From the NCBI RefSeq assembly GCF_017161325.1, contig NZ_CP045670.1, positions 620,001 to 684,000 of the forward strand: a stretch of DNA of 64,000 bases, in the 5' to 3' direction. Under the pieces are notes generated by a model. That model did not search any database, was not told where the DNA came from, and saw only the letters and a list, made by a program, of their open reading frames with translations. This stretch comes from Treponema pedis (GTDB lineage: Bacteria; Spirochaetota; Spirochaetia; Treponematales; Treponemataceae). This document shows, piece after piece, positions 34,691-44,952 of the stretch. The number at the start of each line of letters is the position of its first letter. The stretch's first letter is position 1. The position numbers and the translations under genes are program-made.

Positions 34691-35407
34691 TTAAAAATGT
34701 CCTTCGTCCAGAATAATTATATCAACCCTTCTGTTATATGCCCGCCCCTCGGCAGTATCATTACTGAAAATCGGCCGTGTATCGGCATAACCGGCAACGG
34801 AAAAACGGGATTCCTGAGCTCCGAAATCGGTAAGGCTGTGCAATACGTTTATAGCCCGTGCGGAAGAAAGCTCCCAATTGCTCTTCCATATTTCAGGGTC
34901 GGTAGAGCCGGTGTCGGTATGCCCTTCTATACGGAAACGTCTTCCGGCAAGGTCATCGGAAGATAAAAACTGCGCAAGGTTTAAAAGCGTATCCCGTGAT
35001 TCGGCAATGTTAAGCTCCGCACTTCCCGGATAAAAAAACATATCCGAAGCTAAACTTATAACAAGTCCGCGCTCATCGCTTGTTACGGCAATCTTATTGG
35101 TTTTTATATCCGGTGCAAAAAGCGAAACCGCTTTTTTAAGAGCTGTCCCTAAAGCCTTTCCCTTTTCCATAGAAGGAAGAGAGCTTATAGTATTGCCCAA
35201 ATCGGATAAGGTTCCCACGGAAACGGATATTCCCCCTCCCGTGGGGTCAGCGCTAATCGATGCCGAAAGAGCTTGAAGCTGAACAATATCTACTTCCGAC
35301 GGGTCAAAAAGCATAACGAAAAAGCACATCATAAGAGTAACCATATCCGCATAAGTAGTAAGCCAGCCGCTGCCTGCCGCCTTTGCACCTTTTTTCTTTC
35401 TCGCCAT
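34691..35407 (-). CDS. motB: flagellar stator protein MotB
   Basis: A 238-residue stator component: basic N-terminus, one membrane helix with the essential proton-path Asp (Asp21 in [18 protein letters not shown]), a plug/linker and a C-terminal OmpA-like peptidoglycan-binding domain ([29 protein letters not shown]). It anchors the motor to peptidoglycan. It starts one nucleotide after the motA stop, so the pair is tightly coupled. Confidence 0.97.
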   Translation of the reverse strand: MARKKKGAKAAGSGWLTTYADMVTLMMCFFVMLFDPSEVDIVQLQALSASISADPTGGGISVSVGTLSDLGNTISSLPSMEKGKALGTALKKAVSLFAPDIKTNKIAVTSDERGLVISLASDMFFYPGSAELNIAESRDTLLNLAQFLSSDDLAGRRFRIEGHTDTGSTDPEIWKSNWELSSARAINVLHSLTDFGAQESRFSVAGYADTRPIFSNDTAEGRAYNRRVDIIILDEGHF

Positions 35408-35408
35408 T

Positions 35409-36188
35409 TTAATCCTTTAAGACTTCCGCCTCTATCGATTTTCTATCCGCAGGACTTAAATAAGTTACAAGCCGTTGAGCTAAAATTCTTGGGTTATCTC
35501 CGGCTTGAATGCCCAAAACACCTTCTATAATCATTTCCTTGGCTTTTACTTCCAAGTTGTTTTGATATGTTAATTTCGTAGATATGGGAACAAAGAGCCA
35601 GTTTTGAAGAAATGAACCGTATAAAGTAGTAACAAGAGCAACGGCCATATTCGGTCCCAACGAGCTTTTATCGTCAAGGTTCAACAACATACCTATAAGT
35701 CCTATAACCGTACCCAACATTCCGAAACCCGGCGCAAGCGTTGCCCATGCATTTACAAGTGAAATCCATGTATTATGTCTTTCTTCCAATTGGTTAAGTT
35801 CGTTTTCCATTAAAGCCCGAATTGCTTCCCCGTCTATACCGTCAACAACGTTTCTTAATCCCGTACGCATAAAAGCGTCTTCAAAATCTTCGATTTCTTC
35901 TTCCAGTGCAAGAAGACCCGCTCTTCGGCTTTTTTCCGATAATGCTACAAATTTTTGAACAAGCGTTTTTTCCCCGTAATCCGCAGTTTTAAAAACCTTG
36001 CCCATAACCTTGAAAATACCGATTGTGTACGACAGAGGATAGGTCAAAAACAAACACATATAAGAGCCGCCGATTGTAATAAACATTGAAGGAACATCGA
36101 TAAGACCTCCGAGCGAACCGCCCATAAACGCACCGAACGCTACGACGGCAACTCCTCCGAACAAACCTATAAACGACGCTATATCCAT
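35409..36188 (-). CDS. motA: flagellar stator protein MotA
   Basis: A 259-residue stator subunit with four membrane helices: two at the N-terminus (about 2-50) and two further along ([20 protein letters not shown] and the helix around [19 protein letters not shown]), separated by a cytoplasmic loop rich in charged residues (about 70-145) that contacts FliG. The Pro in [11 protein letters not shown] matches the conserved channel proline. ATG 36188 follows AAGGGG. Confidence 0.97.
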   Translation of the reverse strand: MDIASFIGLFGGVAVVAFGAFMGGSLGGLIDVPSMFITIGGSYMCLFLTYPLSYTIGIFKVMGKVFKTADYGEKTLVQKFVALSEKSRRAGLLALEEEIEDFEDAFMRTGLRNVVDGIDGEAIRALMENELNQLEERHNTWISLVNAWATLAPGFGMLGTVIGLIGMLLNLDDKSSLGPNMAVALVTTLYGSFLQNWLFVPISTKLTYQNNLEVKAKEMIIEGVLGIQAGDNPRILAQRLVTYLSPADRKSIEAEVLKD

Positions 36189-36206
36189 ACATTCCCCTTT
36201 TTACCG

Positions 36207-36404
36207 TTACAATTCATTTTTAAACAACCCGATTTTTCGGCGGTAAGCGGTTATTGCTTCAAGAAGCTCTTCCGGCGTTTCTTTTACTATATAAAATTTA
36301 CCGGAAAGCATTTGAAGCGTAACATCGGGATTACACTCGATTATTTCAATTTGATGAGGATTTATCCAGTATTTTGTCCCGTTTAACCGCGTTACCCGTA
36401 TCAT
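36207..36404 (-). CDS. flbD: flagellar protein FlbD
   Basis: A 65-residue protein with the short FlbD/DUF-type pattern: MIRVTRLNGTKYWINPHQIE, PDVTLQMLSGKFYIVKETPE and a charged C-terminus. It is unrelated to the FlbD response regulator of Caulobacter despite the name. It lies between flgE and motA, its standard place in spirochaete and Bacillus motility operons; function is poorly defined. Confidence 0.93.
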   Translation of the reverse strand: MIRVTRLNGTKYWINPHQIEIIECNPDVTLQMLSGKFYIVKETPEELLEAITAYRRKIGLFKNEL

Positions 36405-36427
36405 AAAATATCTCGTATTATACTATA

Positions 36428-37819
36428 TTATCTCTTCAAATTCAAGACCGTTTCAAGCATTGTGTCGGAAGTTTGTATGGTTTTAGCACCCGCTTGAAAA
36501 CCTTTTTGAGTTACAATCATATCGACAAACTGGTCGGTTAAATCAACGTTACTCATTTCCAAAGTACCGCCTATAAGCTTCCCTTTTCCTACCGTTCCCG
36601 AAACGGAGATATTTGCAACACCCGAGTTATTGGATTGTACATAAGTGTTTTCTCCGGCCTTTTCCAAACCGCCCTGATTGGCAAACCCGGCCATAGCTAT
36701 TTGTCCGATTTCCTGTCTTACACCGTTGGAGTAAACTCCGGTAATTACGCCGCTTTGGTCGATTCTAAAGTTTTCAAGATACCCCATAGTGTATCCGTCC
36801 TGTTCATAAGCCCTCGTAGTACTATTTTCGGAAAATTGAGTTATAGTATTTTTTGAAGTTCCGATTTCGCCTAAATTTATATTGAAGGTGTGGCGTGTAG
36901 GAGCGCCGTCCGCCCCCGCATTTGCACCGACAACATTGTATGAAACTTGCATTAAAACCTGTCCCGCAGGAGCCGTTACGTTTCCTGCCGTATCGGTTAC
37001 GGAAGCCAAATGACCGTTGTTGTCGAAACGTACAATAAATGTGTTTCCCGTACCGTCGGTTGTTCCTACACCGGTTCTGGTATCGCTTGCTTCGGCATTC
37101 GTCGGGTCTACGTTAACGGTTGCCTGCCAAGCATTTTGCTCGCCCGGAACACGGGTAAAATCTATTTGCAACTCGTGAGCCTCTCCGAAAGAATCGTAAA
37201 CTTTAAATTCCGTAGACCATGTAGATTGTAAAATTTGAGCACGATTTGCATTTTCCGGCAGTTCCGGCAAACGTTTATCCAAGTTACAGGCATAATTTAC
37301 ATTTGTAGTGGCCCTTGCATCGATTTTTTGACCAATCGGAATAATTAAATCCTCGGTTTGCCCCGAAGTATTTATAATTCTGAACCCGTCGGCTTCCTCA
37401 GCCATCCAGCCCTGCACTCTCATTCCGTTTGCGGGATTTACAAGAGTGCCTTCTCTGTCAATTCCGAAAGCGCCGGCTCTTGTATAAAATGTTTTCTCTC
37501 CGTCTTTTAAAACAAAAAAGCCGTTCCCCTGAATCGCCAAATCGGTATTTACACCGGTAGTTTGCAAAGCGCCTTGTGTAAAAATAGTATCGATACTTGC
37601 AACCATCATACCTAACCCGACTTCTTTAGGGTTTACGCCTCCAAGTTCTTCGGTAGGTCTTGCGGCTCCGCTTAACTGTTGCGAAATGAGGTCTTGAAAA
37701 TTTACCCGTCCGCGTTTAAAACCGGTTGTATTTACGTTTGCAACGTTATTTCCGATAACGTCCATTCTAGTTTGGTGATTTTGCATTCCGCTTACGCCGG
37801 AAAATAATGATCTCATCAT
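36428..37819 (-). CDS. flgE: flagellar hook protein FlgE
   Basis: A 463-residue hook subunit with the flagellar rod/hook N-terminal domain ([30 protein letters not shown]), central D1/D2 domains and the C-terminal motif ([21 protein letters not shown]). Counted from the first Met, Lys165 and Cys178 ([19 protein letters not shown] region) coincide with the residues that form the lysinoalanine crosslink reported in T. denticola FlgE, which makes the spirochaete hook rigid. This supports choosing ATG 37819 over 37816. Confidence 0.97.
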   Translation of the reverse strand: MMRSLFSGVSGMQNHQTRMDVIGNNVANVNTTGFKRGRVNFQDLISQQLSGAARPTEELGGVNPKEVGLGMMVASIDTIFTQGALQTTGVNTDLAIQGNGFFVLKDGEKTFYTRAGAFGIDREGTLVNPANGMRVQGWMAEEADGFRIINTSGQTEDLIIPIGQKIDARATTNVNYACNLDKRLPELPENANRAQILQSTWSTEFKVYDSFGEAHELQIDFTRVPGEQNAWQATVNVDPTNAEASDTRTGVGTTDGTGNTFIVRFDNNGHLASVTDTAGNVTAPAGQVLMQVSYNVVGANAGADGAPTRHTFNINLGEIGTSKNTITQFSENSTTRAYEQDGYTMGYLENFRIDQSGVITGVYSNGVRQEIGQIAMAGFANQGGLEKAGENTYVQSNNSGVANISVSGTVGKGKLIGGTLEMSNVDLTDQFVDMIVTQKGFQAGAKTIQTSDTMLETVLNLKR

Positions 37820-37838
37820 ATAATGTGCCCCCTATCTT

Positions 37839-38363
37839 TTATTCTGCATATACCGTTTTAACGGCAGACCAATTATACCAGTTCCCGTTTATCATAACTT
37901 CGGGATTAGCTCCGCGCGTTGCAGCCGAAATATAACCCGAAAGTTTTGTAGAACCTAAATCCAAATCAACTTTTTTACCGATTGCATTTACCGCGGAAGA
38001 ACCTGTAAGCATTCCTTCCAAGGCGGTAAAAGTTTTATTTATATTCGTCATTTGCTCAAGAGTTGAAAACTGAGCCATTTGCCCGATAAATTGAGCGTCT
38101 TCCATAGGAGAAGTCGGGTCCTGATGCGTTAATTGAGCAATTAAAAGCTGTAAAAAGTCGTCTTTTCCCAACTCTTGCTTCGGGATACGTTTTTCACCGA
38201 AATTCTGCTTATTTAAAGTATCTACTTCCATCGCTCTAAGAGCTTTTTCTTCAGGAGACATTTCAAACATGCGGTTTTCTCTCATTTTAACTTTCTCTGA
38301 CAAAATTTCCGCCGCAGAATCCGCCGTGTTATTAACCGGCATACTTATACTGTTTATAGGCAT
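37839..38363 (-). CDS. flgD: flagellar hook capping protein FlgD
   Basis: A 174-residue hook-cap scaffold protein. The conserved N-terminal segment [41 protein letters not shown] is present (residues about 65-108), followed by a short variable C-terminus. ATG 38363 follows AGAGAGGA. It lies between fliK and flgE, the usual place for hook assembly genes. Confidence 0.96.
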   Translation of the reverse strand: MPINSISMPVNNTADSAAEILSEKVKMRENRMFEMSPEEKALRAMEVDTLNKQNFGEKRIPKQELGKDDFLQLLIAQLTHQDPTSPMEDAQFIGQMAQFSTLEQMTNINKTFTALEGMLTGSSAVNAIGKKVDLDLGSTKLSGYISAATRGANPEVMINGNWYNWSAVKTVYAE

Positions 38364-38378
38364 ATTGGTTTTCCTCTC

Positions 38379-39752
38379 TTAAATCAAAATATCTACGGTA
38401 GAACCGTAAATATAACTGTAAGTACTTAAATTATCGGCGTTTTTTTCCGCCGTACTTAAATTTTGCGCAATATTTTGATAATTTATTTCGCCGAAAGAAT
38501 CGAAATTTTCCGCAAAAGAGTTTTGCGAAGAAGAACCCGACCAGCTTAAATTAAATTCGGCGGCTTCAAACCCGTTTTGCTTAAATTCCTGAGCCAAGGC
38601 ATCAAGATTTTCTTCAAAGGCTTCAAAAGCCTCCTTTGTAGAAACCGTAACCGTACCGTTGATTTTTTTACCTTCCGCAAGCTCAAGTTTTATTTTTACG
38701 GCACCCAAATTCTCAGGTCTGAGCTGCAATCGTATTTCGCCCGCATTATTATCGCGCAAAACAATTTTACCCGCCTGAACAAAATCTTGAGAAGCTTCCC
38801 GTATTTCCTGAGCAAACATTGCGGAAAAACTTTGATTCGTTTTTTGGGTTTCTCCGGATTGTAAACCCTTTTCACCGCCTTGCATTAAATTTTGCGCCTT
38901 GCCTCTAAAATCGATAACCATATCAACGGAGTTATCCGTTTCAACCCTTTGACCGCTTCCCGCCTCATGTACCGAAGCATCAGCTCGTAAATTTTGAGCT
39001 GAACGCAAATCTTCCACCGATATAACGGGTTTACCGGATTTTTGAACAGGCTTTTTTAATTTTATGTTTTCTTCTTCCGTTTTGTCGGTATATTCTTTTT
39101 TATTTAATTTTGCCTGAAATACCGTCCGGTTTTGCTTTAATAAAGACTCTTCGTTTAAAGATAAATTCTTTTTCTTTTCAGGTGTTTTTAAATTTTCCGA
39201 ATCAAGATTTTGTAAAAGCGGAATTTCTTCGCTGTCGCTTAAATTTTCGGGTAAAAGAGTTTTTATATCCAATTCTTCTTCCGAAAGCAACATTTTAAGC
39301 ATATTTTCATCGCTTTCTAAGGCGATATGCTTAAGGTTTTCTTCTTTTAGATTTGTTTTTTTTAAAGCCGCACTTCCCGTACCCTCTTTTAAAGATTTTT
39401 CTTGCGGTTTTAAAAAAGTCTTCAATGATTCCGAATCGGTTTCTTTAAAATTTTTTAAATACTCCGTATTTTCTCCCCTTACCGATTTGGAAACATCTCT
39501 TAAATCCCGTGTTCCTGTTTCCGTTTGCACCGCTTCACCGGGATTTTTTTGAATATCCCCGTTTTTTCCTTCCTTGACGGCTGCAATCATTTTTTTAATC
39601 ATTGCCGGAAACGAATCTCCGTTTCGCACAGGTTCCGAATCAGATTTTTCCGCCTTATACTGCCGTTCATTTTGAGCGGCATTCTCAGGCGAAGACGTTT
39701 CATTCATCTGCCTTATAGGCGGCATTCGGTTATGAATGTCTGCTGTCTGCAT
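38379..39752 (-). CDS. fliK: flagellar hook-length control protein FliK (Tap1)
   Basis: A 457-residue protein with a long, low-complexity Lys/Glu/Ser-rich N-terminal part (about 1-300) and the C-terminal FliK domain (LRPENLGAVKIKLELAEGK, VSTKEAFEAFEENLDAL, GFEAAEFNLS). This is the treponemal tap1 gene, which sets hook length and switches export specificity. ATG 39752 follows AGGAGG and a sigma-28-type promoter, so it leads the operon. Confidence 0.93.
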   Translation of the reverse strand: MQTADIHNRMPPIRQMNETSSPENAAQNERQYKAEKSDSEPVRNGDSFPAMIKKMIAAVKEGKNGDIQKNPGEAVQTETGTRDLRDVSKSVRGENTEYLKNFKETDSESLKTFLKPQEKSLKEGTGSAALKKTNLKEENLKHIALESDENMLKMLLSEEELDIKTLLPENLSDSEEIPLLQNLDSENLKTPEKKKNLSLNEESLLKQNRTVFQAKLNKKEYTDKTEEENIKLKKPVQKSGKPVISVEDLRSAQNLRADASVHEAGSGQRVETDNSVDMVIDFRGKAQNLMQGGEKGLQSGETQKTNQSFSAMFAQEIREASQDFVQAGKIVLRDNNAGEIRLQLRPENLGAVKIKLELAEGKKINGTVTVSTKEAFEAFEENLDALAQEFKQNGFEAAEFNLSWSGSSSQNSFAENFDSFGEINYQNIAQNLSTAEKNADNLSTYSYIYGSTVDILI

Positions 39753-39782
39753 ATAGAACCTCCTAATGTTTAGTCTGTTAGA

Positions 39783-39809
39783 TTTTCGGCGTAATAAAAA
39801 AAAACTTTA
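39783..39809 (-). promoter_or_regulatory. sigma-28 (FliA/WhiG) promoter of the motility operon
   Basis: On the minus strand TAAAGTTT (39809-39802), an 11-bp spacer and GCCGAAAA (39790-39783). This differs from the enteric sigma-28 consensus (TAAAGTTT-N11-GCCGATAA) at one base. The start would be about 25 nt before fliK. A sigma-28-type promoter ahead of this operon agrees with what is known for treponemes. Confidence 0.88.
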
Positions 39810-39931
39810 TATCGTATTTTTCCGCAAGCTATATTCAAATTTTAAAAAATATGGTATAATTGATTTCTATAAACGTTTTAAAATTGCGTATAAATTGCCG
39901 CACAAAATAAAACGGTAAAACTCAGGTCATT

Positions 39932-40696
39932 ATGGTATACTTTGTAGGAGCGGGTCCCGGGAATGCGGACCTTATTACGGTTAAAGGCAGAAATCTTATC
40001 TCAAAAGCGGAAGTTATAATTTATGCAGGGTCTCTTGTTTCAAAAGAACATTTAATGTTTGCAAAAACGTCCTGTAAAATTTACAATTCCGCGGAAATGA
40101 CTCTTGAAGAAGTTATAGAGGTTATAAAAAACAACAAAAATTCCGAAATTGTAAGACTGCATACGGGAGACCCTGCAATTTACGGAGCAATCCGTGAACA
40201 AATGGACGAGCTTGAAAAACTCGGCATTCGATACGAGGTTGTGCCGGGAGTGAGTTCTTTTACGGCTGCGGCGGCGGCAATTAAAAAAGAATTTACCTTG
40301 CCGGATATAAGCCAAACCGTAATTCTTACACGTATGGAAGGAAGAACTGCGGTACCTAAAACGGAACGGCTTTCTTCTCTTGCCGCCCACAAAGCCTCGA
40401 TGTCAATTTTTTTATCGGTTCAAAATATCGAAAACGTAGTTGCGGAATTGCTTAAAGGATATGAAACCGAAGACACGCCGGCAGCAGTCATTTATAAAGC
40501 CTCTTGGGAAGATGAAAAAATAATTATAGGAACCCTTGCCGATATAGCCGAAAAAGTAAAAAAAGCGGGAATAAAAAAACAGGCTCAAATTTTAGTAGGC
40601 GGTTTTATAGACGGAAAGTACTCACGCTCAAAACTTTACAATCCGGATTTTTCGCACGAATTTAGAAAAAGCAAAGATGAAACAAGCGGAAATTAA
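39932..40696 (+). CDS. cbiF: cobalt-precorrin-4 C11-methyltransferase
   Basis: A 254-residue SAM-dependent tetrapyrrole methylase (CbiF/CobM). The N-terminal VYFVGAGPGNADLITVKG and GSLVSKEHL, the central LHTGDPAIYGAIREQM, EVVPGVSSFTAAAA and TRMEGRTAVP mark it. It methylates C11 in corrin-ring synthesis; anaerobic type is inferred from the partner cbiG. It overlaps cbiG by 20 nt. Only these two corrin genes are visible, so the rest of any B12 pathway must be elsewhere or lost. Confidence 0.93.
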   Translation: MVYFVGAGPGNADLITVKGRNLISKAEVIIYAGSLVSKEHLMFAKTSCKIYNSAEMTLEEVIEVIKNNKNSEIVRLHTGDPAIYGAIREQMDELEKLGIRYEVVPGVSSFTAAAAAIKKEFTLPDISQTVILTRMEGRTAVPKTERLSSLAAHKASMSIFLSVQNIENVVAELLKGYETEDTPAAVIYKASWEDEKIIIGTLADIAEKVKKAGIKKQAQILVGGFIDGKYSRSKLYNPDFSHEFRKSKDETSGN

Positions 40697-41786
40697 AAGT
40701 AAAAATATTGTTTGTTATTCTTTTACCGAAAATGCACAAATTATAGGCGAAAAACTTATAACCGAATTTAACACCTTTAATCTTAAAAAAAACAATAAAA
40801 TTTATATTGAACATTTTTATAATACAAAAACCGAAGGCGGAATAAAAAAGCGTATCGAAGGAGATTTTAAAACAAAGGACGCTTTAATTTTTATTTCTTC
40901 TACAGGTATAGCCGTCCGTATGATTAAAAATTATATAAAAAGCAAAACGAGCGACCCTGCCGTAATAGTTATAGACGATACGGGAACTTTTGTTATTTCG
41001 CTTTTATCGGGACATATAGGCGGCGCAAACGAACTTACAAAAATTATTGCAAAGTTTTTAGGCGCACAGGCGGTTATTACTACAGCTTCCGATTCGCGTA
41101 ATATTGAAGCCGTGGACTTATTTGCCGAACGGAACGGCTATGCAATTACCTCTATGGAAGATGCTAAAAAAATTACCTCCGTTATGGTTTCGGGTAAAAA
41201 CGTAATCTTTTATTCCGAGTGCATACAAAACTCTTCGATTTTAAAGCCTTCAAACCTAATCGATTACCCTAATTTAATTTTATACGGTTTAAAGCCTTAC
41301 GAAGAAAAAAAAGCGGCGGGAATAATATTCATTTCGAAAAGCCCCGAAAATCTTTTACCTGAAAATTTAGCGTCTCTTAATTTGCCGTTTGTAAAATTGG
41401 TACCGCGCACCTTAAATTTGGGAATAGGATTACGTAAAGGAGTATCATATAAGACGGTTAACAAAGCGGTACGGCTTGCCCTTTCTTCAATAGGAAAAAC
41501 TATGCTTGAAGTAAAAACCTGTGCGTCCATCGATTTAAAAAAAGATGAAAAAGGTCTTTTAGAATTTGTAAGACGGGAAGGCCTCGAACTTAAATTTTTT
41601 ACTCAAGAAGACATAAAAAAAGTGGAAAACATGTTTACAAAATCCGAGTTTGTAAAAAAAACGGTCGGTGTTTCCAGCGTTTCCGCTCCCTGCGCATACC
41701 TTTTAGGCGGCAAAATTCTATTAGATAAATTTAAATATGAGGGCGTAACGGTATCGATAAGTATAAGTGATGGACAAAATTTATAA
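40677..41786 (+). CDS. cbiG: cobalt-precorrin-5A hydrolase
   Basis: A 369-residue CbiG protein, which opens the delta-lactone of cobalt-precorrin-5A and releases acetaldehyde in the anaerobic B12 pathway. Conserved stretches are present: FISSTGIAVRMIKNYIKSK, DTGTFVISLLSGHIGGANEL and the C-terminal domain LGIGLRKGVS followed by CASIDLKKDEKGLLEF. It follows cbiF with overlap and precedes, by 48 nt, an ABC importer that may be on the same transcript. The CbiF-CbiG pairing supports an anaerobic route. Confidence 0.92.
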   Translation: MKQAEIKSKNIVCYSFTENAQIIGEKLITEFNTFNLKKNNKIYIEHFYNTKTEGGIKKRIEGDFKTKDALIFISSTGIAVRMIKNYIKSKTSDPAVIVIDDTGTFVISLLSGHIGGANELTKIIAKFLGAQAVITTASDSRNIEAVDLFAERNGYAITSMEDAKKITSVMVSGKNVIFYSECIQNSSILKPSNLIDYPNLILYGLKPYEEKKAAGIIFISKSPENLLPENLASLNLPFVKLVPRTLNLGIGLRKGVSYKTVNKAVRLALSSIGKTMLEVKTCASIDLKKDEKGLLEFVRREGLELKFFTQEDIKKVENMFTKSEFVKKTVGVSSVSAPCAYLLGGKILLDKFKYEGVTVSISISDGQNL

Positions 41787-41833
41787 AAATAATTAGAATA
41801 AAACTATATTTTACAAATTTTAGGAGAAAACAA

Positions 41834-43138
41834 ATGAAAAAAATTATTTTTTTTATATTAACTTCTATTGTTCTTGCAGTGTGTTTTACCGGCTGCAATA
41901 AAACTTCAAAAGAAGATAATTCCGTAATGCAGGTTATTAAAGAAGCCGAAGGAATGACTCTTGAACAGCTTTTGGAAAAGGCTTATCAAGAATCAAACGG
42001 CAAGGTTTTAAAAGGACTCGGGAATTCAAGCCGAGGCAAAACCGCAGGAGAAGGGTTTGTTGCTTTGATGAAAACCAAATATCCCGATTATACGGGCAGC
42101 ATAGATTGGGCTCAACCTAAAAACAACACTATATTCGACCAGCTTACAAACGATAGTAAAAATGCAAAACCGGAATTTTCTATGACACTTATTCAAGATG
42201 GAGCGCAAATTAAAACTAAAATGATAGATACGGGCGTTTTGTATAATTTTATACCCAAAGAATGGAAAGAAGCGGAAGGTGTAGATATAAACGGAAACGG
42301 TAACCCATTGGTGCTTCAAACACTTAGTAAAGTTTTTATGTACAACAATGTCGAAGCATCAAACAATTATATGAATGTTTGGGACTTCGTTAAGCAGGAA
42401 CAAAGACCTATGTGTATGGGCTTGGAATCGGAACCCATAGGCAAAAACTTTTTGTTAATGCTTACAAATGAAAAATACTCAAACATCGTTAAAGATGCCT
42501 TTGAGTCCCTTCCTGAAGAAGATAAAACTTACTTTAGCCCTATTATCGGAGAACTGGAAGAAAAAGCGAAAGAATTGGGTCTAACCGAAAACGGAAAATA
42601 CGCTCTTGCATGGATTAAACTTTTTGTTTCACAGTTTAATGTAAAAACGGATGATGCACCTATAAGTCTTGACTTGGTAAAAAAATCTTCCAAAAATCAA
42701 ACGGGCTTATTAGTATATTCAAAATTGCGTTCGATAAAAGAAACGGAAGAATCTTCAATAAATAATATTACCGTTGCGGCATACCAAGACGGATATAAGG
42801 GCTTCGGAGGCTATGCTTATAAACACTATTTACAAGTTTTAAATCATGCACCGCTTCCGTGGACTGCTTGCGCCTTTATTTCGTATATGGTTACGGTAAA
42901 AGAAGGTTTTCATCCGTGGGGAAAGGATATGGGCGGATATTGCTCGAATCCTAATGTAAATCAAGACCACAGCAAAGACGGATACGTAGACGGAGAAAAT
43001 CTCTTCCCTGCTAAAAATGACAGAGGTTATGATTGGTGGATAACGCAAGGTCAAGGAGGTTTAATTGTTGAAGACCCTGCCTATTGCGCTGAGGTTATAT
43101 TTACGGTAGGCGAATGGATAAGTTCAATTAAAAAATAA
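41834..43138 (+). CDS. ABC transporter solute-binding lipoprotein (iron-type)
   Basis: A 434-residue lipoprotein: signal with lipobox CFTGC (Cys22), then a type II periplasmic binding protein fold resembling FbpA-type ferric-iron or related cation-binding proteins. The mature protein is larger than FbpA (about 340), with extra segments around residues 220-330. No ligand residues can be assigned with confidence. ATG 41834 follows TAGGAG. It begins a three-gene importer with the permease and ATPase that follow. Substrate may be iron, another metal or a small organic ligand; the neighbouring B12 genes do not settle it. Confidence 0.8.
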   Translation: MKKIIFFILTSIVLAVCFTGCNKTSKEDNSVMQVIKEAEGMTLEQLLEKAYQESNGKVLKGLGNSSRGKTAGEGFVALMKTKYPDYTGSIDWAQPKNNTIFDQLTNDSKNAKPEFSMTLIQDGAQIKTKMIDTGVLYNFIPKEWKEAEGVDINGNGNPLVLQTLSKVFMYNNVEASNNYMNVWDFVKQEQRPMCMGLESEPIGKNFLLMLTNEKYSNIVKDAFESLPEEDKTYFSPIIGELEEKAKELGLTENGKYALAWIKLFVSQFNVKTDDAPISLDLVKKSSKNQTGLLVYSKLRSIKETEESSINNITVAAYQDGYKGFGGYAYKHYLQVLNHAPLPWTACAFISYMVTVKEGFHPWGKDMGGYCSNPNVNQDHSKDGYVDGENLFPAKNDRGYDWWITQGQGGLIVEDPAYCAEVIFTVGEWISSIKK

Positions 43139-43158
43139 ACATATACGGAGCAGCTGAA

Positions 43159-44949
43159 GTGAATAAGGCAATTTTTATAAATAAAGCAAAAGAATTTTTT
43201 ATAAAACCGCAAAACGTTATATTGCTTGTATTCGGAATTGTACTTACAATAACTACCGTTGCTCCTATCGTAACCATTTTAGCCGATACGGTAATGGTGC
43301 ACCCGGGTACAATTGACGCCGCTAAAAGCGGAGGGAAAGCTATCACTTATTTTAATTGGCAAGATTTATTCACCGGTACTCTTGCCGCAAAAAATTTTTG
43401 GAAGCCCTTAACAAACACATTATTACTTGCAATCTTAAGCTGCACGGGAGCAATATTAACCGGCGGAATTTTTGCCTATCTTATTACACGCACTAATATT
43501 AAATTTAAAAAATATTTAAGTGTCGTTTTTATATTTCCGTACATAATGCCGCAATGGACATTAGCCCTTACATGGACAAACTTGTTTAAAAGTACAACCG
43601 TTACGGGCGGTTCAAACGGAATATTTGCCGAGCTGTTCGGTATAACAGTACCGGCATGGTTTGCAGAAGGCTTATTCCCTGCCTCGATTGTTTTATCCGT
43701 TCATTATGCAGCCTTTGCTTATATTTTAATAAGCGGCATATTTAAAAATATGGATTCAAATTTGGAAGAAGCGGCATTGATACTTAACACTCCGAAAATA
43801 AAAATATTCCGAAAAGTTACACTGCCTCTTTTAAGGCCTGCAATTTTATCCACAATATTGCTGGTATTCGGAAGTGCAATGGGCGGCTATCCTGTTCCGC
43901 ATTATTTAAAACTTACAACCCTATCTACAAAATACATAGATTTAAAGGTTGTAAGAACGGGACAGGCAAGTATCATAGGTGTAATAATGATGCTTTTCGG
44001 AATTTTAATATTGATTATAAACAGAAGAAGTACAAAATCACGAAAAAATTACACTACAATTACAGGAAAAAGCGGACAAGTAAGTAAGGTAAATGTAGGA
44101 AAAATCGGGAAGTATTTAATACCTTCAATACTGATTGTATTTACAATATTTACAGGCATTTACCCGGTTCTTTCTTTTACTCTGGAAACATTTTTACCCA
44201 ATCCCGGCGATTACAGCTTTTTAAAAACCGGCAATCTTAACCATCTCACTTTAAAATGGTGGCTTCACCATTCCGACAAAGATGTAGGACTTTACGGACA
44301 ATTCGGAATTCTTTACAATTCAACCTTTTGGGCGAGTTTTAAAGGAACAATTTTTGTAGCGATTTTCTGCGCATTAATTGCGGGAACCATAGGTCTGCTG
44401 ATAGGATATTCCGTAAGCAAAAACAGAAGAAGTAAATATGCAAATTATGTAAATGATACGGCATTTTTACCATACCTATTGCCGTCGCTTGCAGTAGGTA
44501 TTGCCTTTTTTATCTTCGGTTCAATGTTGGGTATATACGATACATTTTTATTATTGATAATAGTTGGAACAATTAAATATATTCCGTTTTCATCGCGCAG
44601 CTCTCTTAATTCCATGCTTCAAATAAGCAATGAAATTGAAGAGGCCGCTTTAATGCAAAACATACCGTGGTATAAACGAATGACAAAAATAATTATACCC
44701 ATTCAAAAAACAGCGATTTTAAGCGGATACTTATTACCCTTTATCACTTGTGTACGTGAACTTACTTTGTTTATGCTTTTATGCAGTCAGTCCAAAATAA
44801 GTACAACCATGCTGGATTACTACGATGAAATGGGGTTATATGCTTTTTCAAGCGCAATAAATTTAATACTCATTATTTTTATTTTAACAGTTAATTTTAT
44901 ATTAAATAAATTAACAAAATCCGGAATAGATACGGAACTTGGGAGGTAA
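43159..44949 (+). CDS. ABC transporter permease, fused two-domain (FbpB type)
   Basis: A 596-residue inner-membrane protein made of two BPD_transp_1 permease domains in one chain, as in FbpB/AfuB ferric-iron systems: the first at about 20-300 and the second at about 320-590, each with six or so helices and an EAA-type loop (EEAALILNTPKIKIFRKVTLPLLRP and EEAALMQNIPWYKRMTKIIIPI). The start is GTG 43159 behind an ACGGAG site, 21 nt after the binding-protein stop. The stop is 3 nt before the ATPase start. Confidence 0.9.
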   Translation: MNKAIFINKAKEFFIKPQNVILLVFGIVLTITTVAPIVTILADTVMVHPGTIDAAKSGGKAITYFNWQDLFTGTLAAKNFWKPLTNTLLLAILSCTGAILTGGIFAYLITRTNIKFKKYLSVVFIFPYIMPQWTLALTWTNLFKSTTVTGGSNGIFAELFGITVPAWFAEGLFPASIVLSVHYAAFAYILISGIFKNMDSNLEEAALILNTPKIKIFRKVTLPLLRPAILSTILLVFGSAMGGYPVPHYLKLTTLSTKYIDLKVVRTGQASIIGVIMMLFGILILIINRRSTKSRKNYTTITGKSGQVSKVNVGKIGKYLIPSILIVFTIFTGIYPVLSFTLETFLPNPGDYSFLKTGNLNHLTLKWWLHHSDKDVGLYGQFGILYNSTFWASFKGTIFVAIFCALIAGTIGLLIGYSVSKNRRSKYANYVNDTAFLPYLLPSLAVGIAFFIFGSMLGIYDTFLLLIIVGTIKYIPFSSRSSLNSMLQISNEIEEAALMQNIPWYKRMTKIIIPIQKTAILSGYLLPFITCVRELTLFMLLCSQSKISTTMLDYYDEMGLYAFSSAINLILIIFILTVNFILNKLTKSGIDTELGR

Positions 44950-44952
44950 ACA

